In this document: positions 44,320 to 57,469 of the stretch, piece by piece
Position numbering within the stretch: position 1 is the first letter of the stretch
How the letters are laid out: each line of letters starts with the position of its first letter
NCBI GenBank assembly: GCA_035235625.1
Contig: CP141148.1
Span: 25,669,057 to 25,733,056, forward strand
DNA: 64,000 bases
Source: Saururus chinensis
Lineage: Eukaryota; Streptophyta; Magnoliopsida; Piperales; Saururaceae
Reading direction: 5' to 3'
Translations under genes and position numbers: made by a program
The notes under the pieces: model-generated
Databases searched by the model: none
Told to the model about the DNA's origin: nothing
What the model saw: only the letters and a program-made list of their open reading frames with translations

Positions 44320-45660
44320 TGAGGGGTCAGGTGGACCCCTACCGATTTATTAAATAATCAAAGGAAATACAAGGCAGGGGCATAAAACCAAAACCCAAAG
44401 ATAACCATCAAACACAAAGAAATACCAAAACAACCCGGCCACTCATGAAACCTATTTGAAAAACGACTAACAAGGGCTTCTTAAGTCCTGCATTGAATGC
44501 TCCAAACACTGGCTTTATCAATATTAGTTGTGCTCTTGATTTTTTTCATTTCTTCTTGAACATAGAACATAATACTGGTGATATCATGAATGGAAGAAAT
44601 GCTAGCTAGATAATCAGCCATGCAATTTACTTCTCTATAAATATGACAAATAGACATTGTGTGATGAGATAAAATAGCATTTAGTTGCTCCATAATATGC
44701 AACAAAGACCACATGCCTATCCAGAATAGAAAAGTCCGATTAAACATATAGAAAGAAATAATTAAAGGCCATAAAAAATCTTAAACCTTGAATCAAGGCC
44801 AAAACTTCTGCTCTCGTTTTAGTATTATAGCCATAATAGTGTTGATAAAGAAGATGACCATTACCATGACTATCTCTGATAACTCCACCAGAATGACCCA
44901 AATTTCCTCTTGAAGCTCCATCTCATTGAACTTCCAACTATTAGGACAAAGTTGAATCCATTTCACCAACATGATATGAGGAAGTTTGAAATTGAGCTCT
45001 CTGCCATCAAGCTTCTTGATAGTATCCTTTTCTCTTATCAAAATAGCTTGCTTAGTAATGACAATATCAGGAAGCATTCTCACAAAATCACAAAATCACG
45101 TATGCTCCAAATCATAGAACGCATATTCTTTTTTTTATTGTCAAACTTTGCAGCACACCACCAATCTTTCCAAATGAATAGAATGATCAAGAAAGGAATC
45201 ACACAAAAGAAATCCCACAAAAGTCTTGCTTTTCTTGAGAGTAATAAAATTCTACACCTTCATTTTCCAGGTAGTAGAAGAATTAGAAGGAATATCAAAT
45301 AGCTTCAAACACTTCAAAATAAAAGTAGCAACATCACCTTGATTTAAAACATGTTCTACATATTCACAATGAGGAGAAATACTCCAGGAACATTTAGAAG
45401 CAATATGAATACCAAAATTTGAAACACAGTCCTCTTCTAACATACCAAGGAAATAGGAAAAAAATAGAGATTTTTTAAGGAATGAGAGAGTGCCAAGATA
45501 AAGTAAAACAAACATGCTTGTCCTGTGTTTTTCCTTATTTTAAGATATGACAAAGAGAAAAGCGACTTATTATGGGTTGCTCCATTATTGCTCAAATTTG
45601 ATATCATATAATGGCACATACAATCTTTTCTCTTAAGCTAAGGAAAAGGGGGAGGCTACT
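44320..45660 (-). mobile_element. LINE 3' remnant with RNase H-like domain
   Basis: On the minus strand, a region near 45110-45180 resembles the zinc-binding part after RT. An RNase H-like segment follows (45000-44770), then CHIYREVNCMADYLAS (about 44605-44655), the conserved end of plant LINE RNase H. The 3' end with TTTAATAAATCGG lies near 44340. Stops and frame changes make it a remnant. It is duplicated at 56040-57360. Confidence 0.6.
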
Positions 45661-46179
45661 TTCTTAATTGTTCAATCCTGAGGGTGTTTTTTCCAAAACT
45701 GCATCTATAACCCAACTTAATCTTTCCAAATTAATGGCAAGTTCATTACCATCTCTCTTTTCTCACTACTATTCAATGTACATGTGCATTTGCATGTGCT
45801 AAACATATACCACATATAAAAAGAAAATAAAAATAATAGGTTCCTGGGAATTTTATTTAAATAGTACTTGATAGTAACATGTATATCCCCGCCTTCACTT
45901 AATTGGGTAGGGTGGTTGCTAATGTACGTTAGATAATTGAAGTTGTCTTAGGATAGCATCTCATGCTTCATGGAGGTTGTCACTTCTGTGCTGACCAATG
46001 GCCCACCTGACTTATACCCTTGATCTGTGGGAAGTGTTTGGAAAAAAGGTTTTTTAGCTGTTACATAAGAAACTCCTCTTATGAAGACATTCATTCCTAA
46101 ATATACAGTTGTTTCTCTCTCGATATGTAGTAAATAGTGCGGTTTAAGAAGTATTTCATAAGGACACATGTGTTGCTAA

Positions 46180-47520
46180 GATAAATAATATGATTGAGAC
46201 TTTTATTGCATGATGGCTTGTCAATCCTAAGAAACTTGAATACGGAACTTTGCCATGCGGGTTGATTTTGTAAGGTAGCCATTGTTAGACAAGTCCCATC
46301 ATCGCCCCACATGCAGCCATTCATGCAATCTCGTCATGTAACTGTTGAGGATGATATTTTTTTCATTTTATTCATACTATAAACAAGAGTTGTTGACAAC
46401 ATGTAGCAAAAGTGTTACGGTAATAGAATGGCACTAAACATGCTATAATCATGTACTACTCCACACATAGCATCATCACATGTTACACCATTTTTGTTAT
46501 ACGTTTTAGATTCATAATTGAGGATTTGGCATGACTAATGTGATACTTGAAACCTGATTAAAATATCTTAAGCAGTACAAATATCCGACTTCTTAAGAAG
46601 ATGTTGGAACAGCTGGCAACCCAAAGGTCTTTTTAACACGACTAGCTAGTTTCAATCAATACATATTGAATCAAACCCTATTGAGTATTACACCCTTGAT
46701 TGGATGTACCTAATGTGTCAAAAAGCAGCAGGAAGATTTGACAAACCTATCGCCAGAAGAAACTGAAGGAAGCTTAATCAATCAAATTTCTGAATAATTG
46801 CTTAAGACCATAAAAAGATTACTACAAGCGACAAAGATGAGTCTCCCCCTGTTTGCCAAGTATTAGGGACATGGTCGTCTAGACTTCTTCATCAAGCTCA
46901 CCATGGAGAAAGCTAACAATGCACTCGCAGCCAAAAATAATAGTAGGAAAAAAAAAAGAATTTAAGTAGAATATGTTGTAGGAGAAGAGAGACATCCAGC
47001 AATAGTGAGAATTGCTCTTGGAAAGAGAGCTTAATGATCCACAGATTGATGAGGCTATCACTAAATTAGATAAAGGTAAATGACTGATAGAGGAGAGTTG
47101 CAATGTTAAAAAACTCAAGGACTTGATTCTTAAGGCATGTTCTTAGTCAAATAGGAGTCTTGATGGAGTCACGAAAGATCTTAGTCTTCATTTATGGTTA
47201 GTTTCTTAATTTATCACAAACAGTAAAAATTTACTGTTTCCAACAAATGTATAACTTTACAGTTTCTTTGCTATCACCTTCCCTAACTTTAGCGACAATG
47301 CTATGGAGCTCACAATAATCATGTGAAGCTATTACATTGGTTCAGCTAATCTCTGGGGAGCTTCATCAAAGCTTGGGGGAGCTCCAGCAAACCTCCCACA
47401 AGCTCTGTCAGTGGCACTGATGGACCTTTGATAGCAGCTCCGGTGGCTCAGCTATGAGAGAGTTCTAGTGGTGGTCAGGCAGTCTCACAGTCAAGCACGG
47501 AGGAAAGAGAATCAATTATT
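46180..47520. repeat. TPS flank module, copy 4, upstream of TPS copy B
   Basis: This shortened module has GATGGCTTGTCAATCCTAAG (46203), GTATTACACCCTTGATTGGA (46683), GATGAGTCTCCCCCTGTTTG (46836) and TTTAGCGACAATG (47288). It leads into the copy B promoter. Confidence 0.75.
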
Positions 47521-47559
47521 CTCGAAGAAGGATTAATCAGCTATGTGGCAGTCTCACAG

Positions 47560-47957
47560 TCCACGTTGGATGTTATGTTGGGTTGGAGCTCGTGGAAAGG
47601 AGGAAGACAACAAATGAGGATAAAGACGTCAAAGCTGAAAACCCTGCGGAGAGGATTGGTTGGATGAGAAGAATTCTCAGCGGTGAATGGTGATTAGCTG
47701 AACTAATGGTGATCAGCAATTTAAATTGCCTTAGTTTTATTCTTTGATATATATAAGAAAAATAATAAAATAAAGTTAAACAAATTTCACACATTTCACA
47801 TGTTTAGTTAAAGGACTTGACAACAATAGCAAAACCAAAATGGCCGTTGTCATAGTGAAATGGCTATTGGCATAGTGAACAATAGCTATAGGTCTCCTCT
47901 CAATACATGTAGTATATAAATCATGAAGGGGGGGCGTCAAGTTTGTGCTCAGTTGCA
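47560..47957 (+). promoter_or_regulatory. Promoter region of TPS copy B
   Basis: TATATAAA at 47913-47920 lies 45 bases before the ATG, so the 5' leader should be about 10-20 bases. The stretch GGCTATTGGCATAGTGAACA before it is shared with copy A. The part 47560-47700 is also present at 59300-59470, ahead of the lost copy D. Confidence 0.5.
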
Positions 47958-50900
47958 ATGGCCACTTATCCCCTTGCAGTTCCTTCCACTCCTCCTAAGA
48001 ATGGAAGAAGATCAGCAAATTTCCTGCCCCCAATATGCAATGATGATTTCATTCAGTCACTAAAGAGTGATTATGGGGTCAATATATTAATTTCTTGTAT
48101 TATATAGACATTACTTTCTATATTTCTTACTAATTCGTAATTTTCTAACGCAGGAAGTAAGATATATTAGGCAGGCAGAGAATCTAAAGAATTATGCAAG
48201 AAATTTATTGGAGGATGAGAAGGACACATTTAGCAGCATGGAACTTATCGACACACTTGAACGTCTGGGGGTAAGCTATCATTTTGAGAAGGAGATTAAG
48301 CGAGTCATAGAGCAAAAACTTGTTGACGCAAAGAAAGAAGATGATCTACAGTTCACTGCTCTCAAGTTTAGGATCCTGAGACAACATGGCCACATGATTT
48401 CTCAAGGTAAATATCCCTTCCAATGTTTTACAATTTTGTCTCTTTCTTCCTTGTCATTATAACATAGTATATTGCCCTTATTGTTGAATTTAGATGAGTT
48501 TATTCCCTTTTTGGACGAGAAGGATGGTTTCAAGGAAGTTTTAAGCCAAGATACAAAGGGAATTTTGACTCTGTATGATGCCTCCTATCTTGCTATGGAA
48601 GGGGAGAGAATATTGGATGCTGCTAGAGCTTTCACTTCCAGACATCTGAGGGATCATTTGAAAGGAAGCATCAATTCTGTGCTCCATGAACTTGTAGAGC
48701 GAGGGCTAGAGCTTCCATATTATTGGAGACCACGGAGACTGGAGGCAAGATGGTTCATTGATATATATGAAAGAATGGAGAACAAGAACCCTAAGTTACT
48801 AGAATTTGCAAAGGTGGATTACAACATTTGTCAAGCAAGATTCCAAAGCAACGTCAAAGCCGTGTCCAGGTACTATTTCTTATCATGTCAAAACTTAAAT
48901 ATGTTAGAGTGCACTAGGGCGTCTTGTAAATCATTTTTTTCACTTAAACATCTTTGATAAAAAAGTTATTTTCACATAAATATCAAATATCAAAATTTCC
49001 AAAGGTGGGGTCCATGAGGATTTTGGGAAATTTATTGGAAAACATGTCAAAATAACCAAATAACTAATCTTAATGGATGCTTAATTAGAAACAATATGAT
49101 ATTGTTCAATGGTTAAACTCACAATAAAGAACATTAATGTTCTCTTTTCTTAAATTAAGGATGAGAAACAAGAAATTGTATGCATTTCACTATGGATATT
49201 TTGCATCATTGAGTGTCTGCATCTACAACGAGTGTAAAGCTTTGTTCTTTGGTTTGCTAGGCACACACTTTGCAGTGCTCCTATTATGTGTACATACTAT
49301 CATTGTATCCAGTGAGGCAAACGTTCATTTAATCCCAACCACCTAGGGGAGTACAAATATGCCTTAAGGATGCAATGTTAAACACTTTCTTTGATCATTT
49401 TTATCATTGAATATTACAGAAAGTTTTCAATTTACATAAACAAAGAAGGGAAAATTATTTAAATAATATTAAAAAATAAATAATTATGGAAATCGTAAAG
49501 AGAGAAAAATAATTCCCAAAATGGTATCCCTTTTGGCCATATAGGCGCTAGCCAAGTGCTAGCACTTGCATGACTTTTTAAAAACAAATTAAATTTCATC
49601 ATTTAGAAAGACAAAATCAATATAATACTAATTTATCCTCTCTTCTAAAGGACAAATTAATATTATACTAATTTCAACCTTATGAAGGACGAAATCACTA
49701 CAATTTACTGATTTTATCCTTCAGTATACTGATTTGTGCTCTCTTCTAAAAGACAAATCAGTACAATACATATTTCGTCCTTTTGAAGGAAATAATTATA
49801 TTCTATTAATTTCGTCTTTTAGAAGGATGAAATCTAAAACAAATTGAAAAAAAACCACGCAAGCGTCAGTACTTAGCTGACACCTACATGGCCAAAACAG
49901 ACACCATCTTGGGAATTATTTTTCTCTCTCTATGATTTTGATAATTATTTATTTTTTTAATATTATTTAAATAATTTTTTTAAACAAAAAAATAAGGATT
50001 TACAACACTTCTAGTAGGTTGGAAATGTCTTAGAATGTCTGGACATGCCAAACAACTTGGAGATGTGATTCTCTCATAGACTATGCCTATGAATATTCAA
50101 CTAAAAGGCCCTCATCAATATATTTTATTAAAAATAAATATGATCCTTGTCCCACAACGAATAGCGTATGTTTTATTTATGTCGAAATGCATGGATGCGA
50201 ACAAAGCTCCATCAATTAATTACTAGAACTAATATAATTATCCACCCTTAATTAGCTTCCTACAGTCATAATCATGGAAAACCCAATGAACATATTACAA
50301 AATTACCATAAGAGTAGGCTAGTTTTTTTAAAGAGATTTGACTTTTTACTGACACCAATTTAACCATTTTTATCATGGGTGAATGTAGTGGAAAGTGGTC
50401 ACATGTCTACCCAGCAATTAAATTTCCCTTTGGCATTGTAGAGGATGCCCTTACAACAATTCCAAATGAATGAACTCATTAATATAAAGTGACTCGTGCA
50501 CATGTATTTGAAAGTTAAACTACATATTTTATTTGTCTAAATAGCAAGCTACTAGATTAGCTTATGATTCACATAGAAGGCATTATATTTTTTTTGTTTG
50601 TCCTTGGCTAACTTCTTTTATTTGGAAGACTCTATCTCATACACAACATGTAGATGCAAAAACAGAAATGTTTTGGGTATAGTTATCCATTATCACTGTC
50701 AATTTAGGTGGTGGAAGGATCATGGACTTGCAGAGTCTTTGCCTTTTTCAAGAGATCGCTTGCCAGAATGCTTTTTATGGGGACTGGGAATGGTTTCTCG
50801 ACCTCATGATGGGCATGCTATAGAAGGGTTGACCAAAATGGGTCAATTAGCTACAACCCTTGATGATATATATGATATTTATGGAAAGATCAAAGAACTT

Positions 50901-51863
50901 GAGTTATTTACAAATAAAGTTCAGAGGTAGGTATGGTGCATAGCATCCGGGCCATTATGTAGCATTTGAATGTGTGACTACTTTACATGTACTATATATA
51001 TTGCAGATGGGATGTTCAAGTACTCGATGACCTTCCTAATTATATGAGGCTCTACTATTTACTTCTCTTAAACTTTGTTCAAGAAATGGGATACACAACC
51101 CTTAAACAACAAGGCTGCAATATCATACCATTTCTAAAGAAATTGGTAATATTTGACTTTTTTACCTTTCTATCTTTTCACCGTGATATTAATTCTTAAC
51201 TCGTCTTGTTCTCAACTCCACATAGTGGGGAGATTTATGCAAGGCATATTTGGTGGAATCAAAATGGCTTTACGAAGGATACAAGCCTACTTTTGATGAA
51301 TACATAAACAATGCTTGGGTGTCCATCGCTATGCCAGCTATATCGTCGAGTACTTTCTTTCTTATGAACCAAGAGATGACCGAGGAAAGATTTGCTCTTT
51401 TACACAACTACTCAGATCTTATACAGAATCAAGCACTTGCTATCCGCCTTCTTAATGACCTAGTAACTGCAATTGTATACTCTTGTAACTATAACGAACA
51501 CTTTGTTCATTAATTCTTTATAAAGCATTTGTGATAATTGTTTTAATAACACAGGACAAGCAAGAAAAAGGAGACGTGATAAATGCTACCCAATGCTACA
51601 TGTCTGAGAAAGGAGTCTCACAACAAGCTGCTTGTGAGCATGTAAAACATATGATCAATGAATCATGGAAGAGGATGAACAAGCATTTGATTTTAGGTGC
51701 TTCCTTTCCAAGAGATTTTGTTACAAGTATAATGGACAGTGTACGAATAGCACAATGCTTTTACATGTATGGAGATGGATTCACATATGAGAGGACAAGG
51801 GCACGTCATGTATTCATGTCACTAGTGGTTGAACCAATTGAGCTGGTGGACGAATATTCATGA
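47958..51863 (+). CDS. TPS: Terpene synthase copy B (TPS-b-like), seven exons, intact reading frame
   Basis: Exons: 47958-48077, 48154-48406, 48494-48869, 50708-50926, 51007-51145, 51226-51474, 51555-51863. All introns are GT-AG. The 1665-nt reading frame gives 554 residues, the usual length for a two-domain TPS without transit peptide. Such enzymes use Mg2+ to ionise geranyl or farnesyl diphosphate. Motifs: RR at 17-18 and, after eight residues, Cys27 (codon 48036-48038) where Trp is expected; LEARWFIDIYE in exon 3; RDR at 265-267; DDIYD at 302-306 (50862-50876); and NDLVTAIDK at 446-454, where Lys454 (51558-51560) replaces the last metal-binding Glu. Only 16 residues precede RR, so a cytosolic location is likely. 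LCKAYLVESKW suggests TPS-b. An AATAAA lies at 51921. It may be expressed, but activity is doubtful. Confidence 0.88.
48870..50707 (+). other. Intron 3 of TPS copy B (1.84 kb)
   Basis: This is long for a TPS intron. It contains a stretch (49137-49440) repeated at 63260-63540 and partly at 14640-14880, and a block (49560-49860) with repeated words such as CTCTCTTCTAAA and GACAAATCA that has no counterpart in the copy C intron. Near 50590 it has a run of T and pyrimidines before the acceptor TTTAG. Confidence 0.7.
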
Positions 51864-52559
51864 AAGACATTTTGAGCTAGTGATTGTACTTAATAGACCA
51901 TGAATGTTTTATCTATAGTGAATAAATTTTATCCTCTGTCTATCATTAGTGATTGCCAAAAATTCACACTCAGGTTGTCATTATTGGTATTTTAGAACCA
52001 ATAAGTCGTAAAGATTAGACAAACAAAAACTATTTTCCTGATTGGCTTCATGACCAGAGACTGTGATCATGCTACATGAGGTTGCTAACTTGATACATAG
52101 AGGCGAACACAACTGTTATGTACAATACTAGAGGATTGTTGCCACTAACATAGTACATATAGGCTATGTTCACCTCTGTCTGGGAAGCATTTTTTATGCT
52201 CCCTCTTCAACATGAGTTGAGCGTAAGGAACGCCTGGGAAGCGTCCATCTTCGAGATCAACGGCATACATGCTAGCGCACGTTAGTATAAAATTACTTGC
52301 GCTAGCGTGTGCGCCATCGATTTCAAAGATGGACATTTCTCAGGCATTCCTTATGCTCGACTCCTTGCTAGAGCGGAGCATAAAAAACGCTTCTCTCTAT
52401 GTGCCATTTTAGGTGCCCCAAATAGCATGTTTATGGGCTTGGTGATGGAGTCTTGTCAGGCTAGAAATGTCGTCAACTAAATATGCAAAATTAAATATTT
52501 TACTCCCTCCAGCCAATAGGAAGTATATAGATTTGGAAAAAATGTTGTTTTTCCATAAC

Positions 52560-52770
52560 TCCTATGTTAATCAGATATTGGCACATGAGCCTAGTCAATG
52601 ACATATTCAATTAACGTTTTATGCAAGTTTTCTCACAAAATTATCTCCTATATTATTGTCAACCGTCTCCAACCTCATTCAAAATAATATCTCTTGCAAT
52701 CAATCTACTTTCATCAAAGGTAGATCAATCCACGACAACATCATGCACCATGGAATAGTGAATAAATGAG
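52560..52770 (+). pseudogene. LINE reverse transcriptase fragment, second copy
   Basis: It matches 39310-39529 and contains the same TCTACTTTCATCAAAGGTAG stretch coding for STFIKGR. A short deletion before it (near 52568) breaks the upstream frame. Confidence 0.6.
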
Positions 52771-53309
52771 TAAAAAACTAAATTCCAAGTAAAAACTATA
52801 GCATTAGAACCAATTTTTTCTAATTCTGTATAAGCTTTAACCTTGTAAACAAATTTGGACGCTTCAATGCACTGCAGATGGACGCTTCAATGCTCCATGG
52901 AAAAAGATGGATGTTTCAATGCTCCATGGAAAAAATATATATTTTAATAGAAAAAGGTCAAAAGAGAATTAATAAGTTGTGGAGTATAAAAGAGAAAAAA
53001 TATATTTTAATAGAAGTCAAACTAGATGGGAGTTTCCGAAAGAGGGTTCTTTAATGGAGGTTATAAAAGATTTTTTGGTACAGGATGGAATAGGGTTAAA
53101 ATAGCAAGTTAGGTTTTTTTTTAATTCTGGCCCTACAAAAAGAAGATGCAAATGTTGTTTTCTCAAACGCCATTTTATTTCACGTGAGACTACATGACAA
53201 ACGTATGTGGTTGGCTCTTATGACTTCACCAAGGCCTCCCTCGTGAAGCTTTGCTAGGGGATTAGAATTCAAAAAGAATTTCTCTATCGATATGTGTTGC
53301 TAAGATAAA

Positions 53310-54830
53310 TAATATAATTGAGACTTTAATTGCATGGCTTGTCAATCCTAAGAAACTTGAATATGGAAGTCATGATCTTTGTCATGCATGTTGATTTTTT
53401 GACATGGCCATTGGTCGACAAGTCCCATCATGACACATATCCATTCATGCAATCTCGTCATAGCAAGTGATGAGGAAAACATTTTACCATTTTATTCATA
53501 CTATTAACAACAGTTGTCGACAACATGTAGCAAGTGTTATGCTAATAGAATGGCCTACCACTGAAGGCATAATGGTGGGACATATCAATATGAAAAGTAA
53601 AATCTCATGCACAAAACATGCTAGAATAATGTACTACACCACACATAACATCATCACTTGTTACACCATTTTTGTTATATGTTTTAGATTCATAACCAAG
53701 GACTTGGCACAACTAATGTGATACTTGACACCTGATTAAATATCTTAAGCAGTATGAATATCCAACTTGTTAAGAAGATGTTGGAACAATTGTCAGCCCA
53801 AAGGTCTTGTTAACACAACTAGTTAGTTTCTTTTGTTTTTTGTTTTTTGTTTTTTTATCAAACAACTAGCTAGTTTCAATCAAAGCATATTGAAACAAAC
53901 CCTATTGAGTATTACACCCTTGATTGGAAGTACTTGATGTATAAAAAAGCAGAAGGAAGATTTGACAAACCTATTACCAGAAGCTGAAGAAAGCTTAATC
54001 AAACCAATTGTTGAATAATTGCTTGAGACCATAAAAAGATTCCTATAAGCGACAAAGATGAGTCTCCCCCGTTTGCCAAGTATTAGGCACATGGTCATCT
54101 AGACTTCTTTATCAAGCTCACCATGGAGAGAGCGAATAATGCACTCGAAGCCGAAAATAATAGTAGGAAAAAATAAATTTGAGTCGAATATGTTGTTGGA
54201 GAAGAGAGACATCCAGCAATAGTGAGGATTACTCTTGGAAAGAGCTTAATGATCCATAAATTGATGAGGCTATTACTAAATGAGATAAAGGTAAATGATT
54301 GATAGAGGAGAGTTGCAATGTTAAAAAACTCAAGGAGTCGATTCCTAAGGCATGAGTTGAGTCAAATAGTAGTCTTGATGGAGACACAATGGAGTCATGA
54401 GAGATCTAAGTCTTTATTTATGGTTATTTTCTTAATTTATTACAAACTATAAAATTACTATTTCCAACCAAAGTATAACTTTACAGTTTTAGAATATATT
54501 GTAAAGTTTTTTTGTTATCACCTTGTCTAACTTTAGTGACAATGCCCAAGGAACGTAGACAATAATCATGTGAAGCTACTACAGTGGTTCAGCTAAGCTC
54601 TGGGGAGCTACATAAAAGCTTGGGGGAAGTCTAGCAAACCTTCCACAAGCTTTGGCAATGGCACTAATGGACCTTTGGTAGTCTTTGATAGAGTTCTAGT
54701 GGTGGTCATGAAGTGGCTTTTGGCCGACCTTCGGCAGCAAATCACTGGACCTCTTAGAGTGGTCCCATGGTCATTTGGAGACGAATCACACAAACAACGT
54801 ACAAACAATTTTTAATCTTTCTCCTGTAGT
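53310..54830. repeat. TPS flank module, copy 5
   Basis: Its landmarks match copy 3 closely: GGAAGTCATGATCTT (53366), TAGAATGGCCTACCA (53546), GATGAGTCTCCCCC (54057), ACAATGCCCAAGGAACG (54539). No gene is seen. Confidence 0.75.
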
Positions 54831-55084
54831 TACACGAAGAAACTTCTGTTGGGAAGTCATCTTTCTTAACGAAATGAGCATTTTAATCTTTATCTTAGTC
54901 GTTGTTCTTATGGAACAAGCCGAATATGGGGTTGTGCACAGGGAAGCAATCTTAGTCAAGTACAAAGTTCAAGCTAGGGTGAATTGTGTATCATTTACTC
55001 CCATTTGCAACCCGAAGTCCGAGCTGGTGTGAGCCGATACCAGTGGTGATTTAGCTCTATTGAATGTCCGGTTCCATTCTACTA

Positions 55085-56039
55085 AATACACTTCTTCTTT
55101 AATAACCATTTTTTTATATGGTATGATATTTTATATGTATTAACAATTAAGAAAATTGTCAGTGCAGTTTTGGGGTTCTAATTGGTCTTCCCTTTCTTTT
55201 CATTTTTTCATAATGGAAATGTTTTCTAAATTAATTGGATTGATTTACTATTTTATTGTTGATTGAAATAAAAAAGTACCAAATAAGAATATCGAGGTAA
55301 TTCAGGATATTGACTGTCCTTGAATTCCTTTTGCATCCATTAAGAACTTTGTTGAAAAAATTAGTTAAATTAAGTCATTTATATTATTTAACCTCTCTTT
55401 CCACCATGTTATAACTGGATAAAGTAGTTAAAATTCAACTGACAACTCAAACAGAAGTGGATCTATCATGGCCATCAAAACTATCCAAACAAACTCAACT
55501 TGGCTCCTTTTCAATTGATTTGTTAGATTAAAAATCATCTTTGCTACTAGCATCAAAGATTAGTCATCACTTCTTACAAAAGTATAATTAAATGAGCAAT
55601 CACTTATTGGTTTGCCTCTTTCAGAACAAAATCAAATTCATTAGCAGGTTGAGGAGGTGAACTTTTTGAACTGTATTTTTTCCTACATCACTATTATCAG
55701 CTTCTTTGTAAAGATCAAAAGAGCTGTGTGGCCTTCATATTAATCACAAGTTCATATGTGTGTCATTCAATTGTTAGAAGCTCATCATTTTTTTTTTCAT
55801 TTGTTATGGAAACTGAATGACATGTTGTAGCATGTTGTAGCATGTTGTGGGCAGTAGTAGATTTGTGGTCTTGGTACATACACGTGCCATCTCTCCATTC
55901 TAAGAGAAGTTCTAGAAGGGCACTACATTGGACATAGGAGTAGTATCATTTTCATATAAATATTTGAGAAAAGAATACATTCACAAATAATGACTTAAAA
56001 GTGTGATTTATCTCAAATGTATGATATAGAAGGAGTTTT
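55085..56039. other. Intergenic, no gene recognised
   Basis: AT-rich sequence matching 43366-44319 of the first segmental copy, starting directly at the junction where about 1.5 kb is missing. No coding sequence or RNA gene is seen. Confidence 0.5.
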
Positions 56040-57360
56040 TCTTCAAAAACCAACTGTAGGGTGAGGGGTCAGGTGGACCCCTACCGATTTATTAAATAAT
56101 CAAAGGAAATACAAGGCGGGGGCATAAAACCAAAACCCAAAGATAACCATCAAACACAAAGAAATACCAAAACAACCCGGCCACTCATGAAACCTAATTG
56201 AAAAATGACTAAAAAGGGACGTCTTAAGTCCTACATTGAATGCTCCAAACACTGGCTTTATCAATATTGGTTATGCTCTTCATTTTTTTCATTTCTTCCT
56301 GAATATAGAACATAATACTGGTGGTATCATGAATAGAAGAAATGCTAGCTAGATAATGAGCCATGCAATTTACTTCTATAAATATGACAAATAGACATTG
56401 TGTGATGAGATAAAATAGCATTTAGTTGCTCCATAATATGCAACAAAGACCACATGCCTACCCAGAATAGAAAAGTCTGATTAAACATATAGAAAGAAAT
56501 AATTAAAGGCCATGAAAAATTTTAAACCTTGAATCAAGGCCAAAACTTCTACTCTCATTTTAGTATTATAGCCATAGTAGTGTTGATAAAGAAGATGACC
56601 ATTACCATAAATATCTCTGATAACTCCACCTCCACCAGAATGACCCGAATTTCCTCTTGAAGCTCCATCACATTGAACTTCCAACTATTAGGACAAAGTT
56701 GAATCCATTTCACCAACATGATATGAGGAAGTTTGAAATTGAGCTCTCCACCATCAAGCTTCTTGATAATATCCTTTTCTCTTATCGAAATAGCTTGCTT
56801 AGTAATGACAATATCAAGAAGCGTTCTCACAAAATCACATATGCTCCAAATGATAGAACACATATTCATTTTTTTATTGTCAAACTTTGCAGCACACCGA
56901 TCTTTCCAAATAAACAGAATGATCAAGAAAGGAATCACACACAAGAAATCCCACAAAAGTCTTGCTTTTCTTGAGAGTAATGAAATTCAACACCTTCATT
57001 TTCCAGGTAGTAGAAGAATTAGAAGGAATATCAAATAGCTTCAAACACTTAAAAATAAAAGTACCAACATCACCTTGATTTAAAACATGTTCTACATATT
57101 CACAATGAGGAGAAATACTCCAGGAACATTTAGAAGCAATATGAATACCAAAATTTAAAACACAGTCCTCTTCTAACATACCAAGGATTTAGGAAAAAAA
57201 TAGAGATTTTTTAAGGAATGAGAAAGTGCCAAAACAAAGTAAAACAAGCATGCTTGTCCTGTGTTTTTCCATATTTTAAGATATGACAAAGAGCAAAGCG
57301 ACTTATTATGGGTTGCTCCATTATTGCTCAAATTTGATATCATATAATGGCACATACATT
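56040..57360 (-). mobile_element. LINE 3' remnant with RNase H-like domain, second copy
   Basis: The minus strand has FIWKDRCAAKFDNKK near 56880-56925 and an RNase H start VQCDGASRGNSGHSGGGGVI at about 56615-56680 with RVEVLALIQGL after it, then EVNCMADYLAS-like text near 56350 (here EVNCMAHYLAS, with the Asp changed). This copy keeps the RNase H start better than the one at 44320-45660. Confidence 0.65.
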
Positions 57361-57469
57361 CTGTTCTCTTAAGCTAAGGAAAAGGGGGAGACTACTTTCT
57401 TAATTGTTCAATCCTGAGGGTGTTTTTCCCAAAACTACATCTATAACCCAACTTAATATTTCCAAATTA

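Larger units (their letters stand above)
37040..47700. repeat. Segmental duplication, first copy
   Basis: The order TPS exons 5-7, flank, LINE RT piece, flank module, LINE RNase H piece, flank module and TPS promoter is repeated at 50927-59490. Differences: a TIR insertion here at 38050-38665, about 1.5 kb (41830-43366) missing in the other copy, and about 300 bp (57470-57770) present only there. Confidence 0.8.

Noticed and set aside
51475..51513. Extension of TPS exon 6 beyond 51474
   Set aside because: The open reading continues by chance into intron 6 past the GTATAC donor. The same read-through occurs in copy C.
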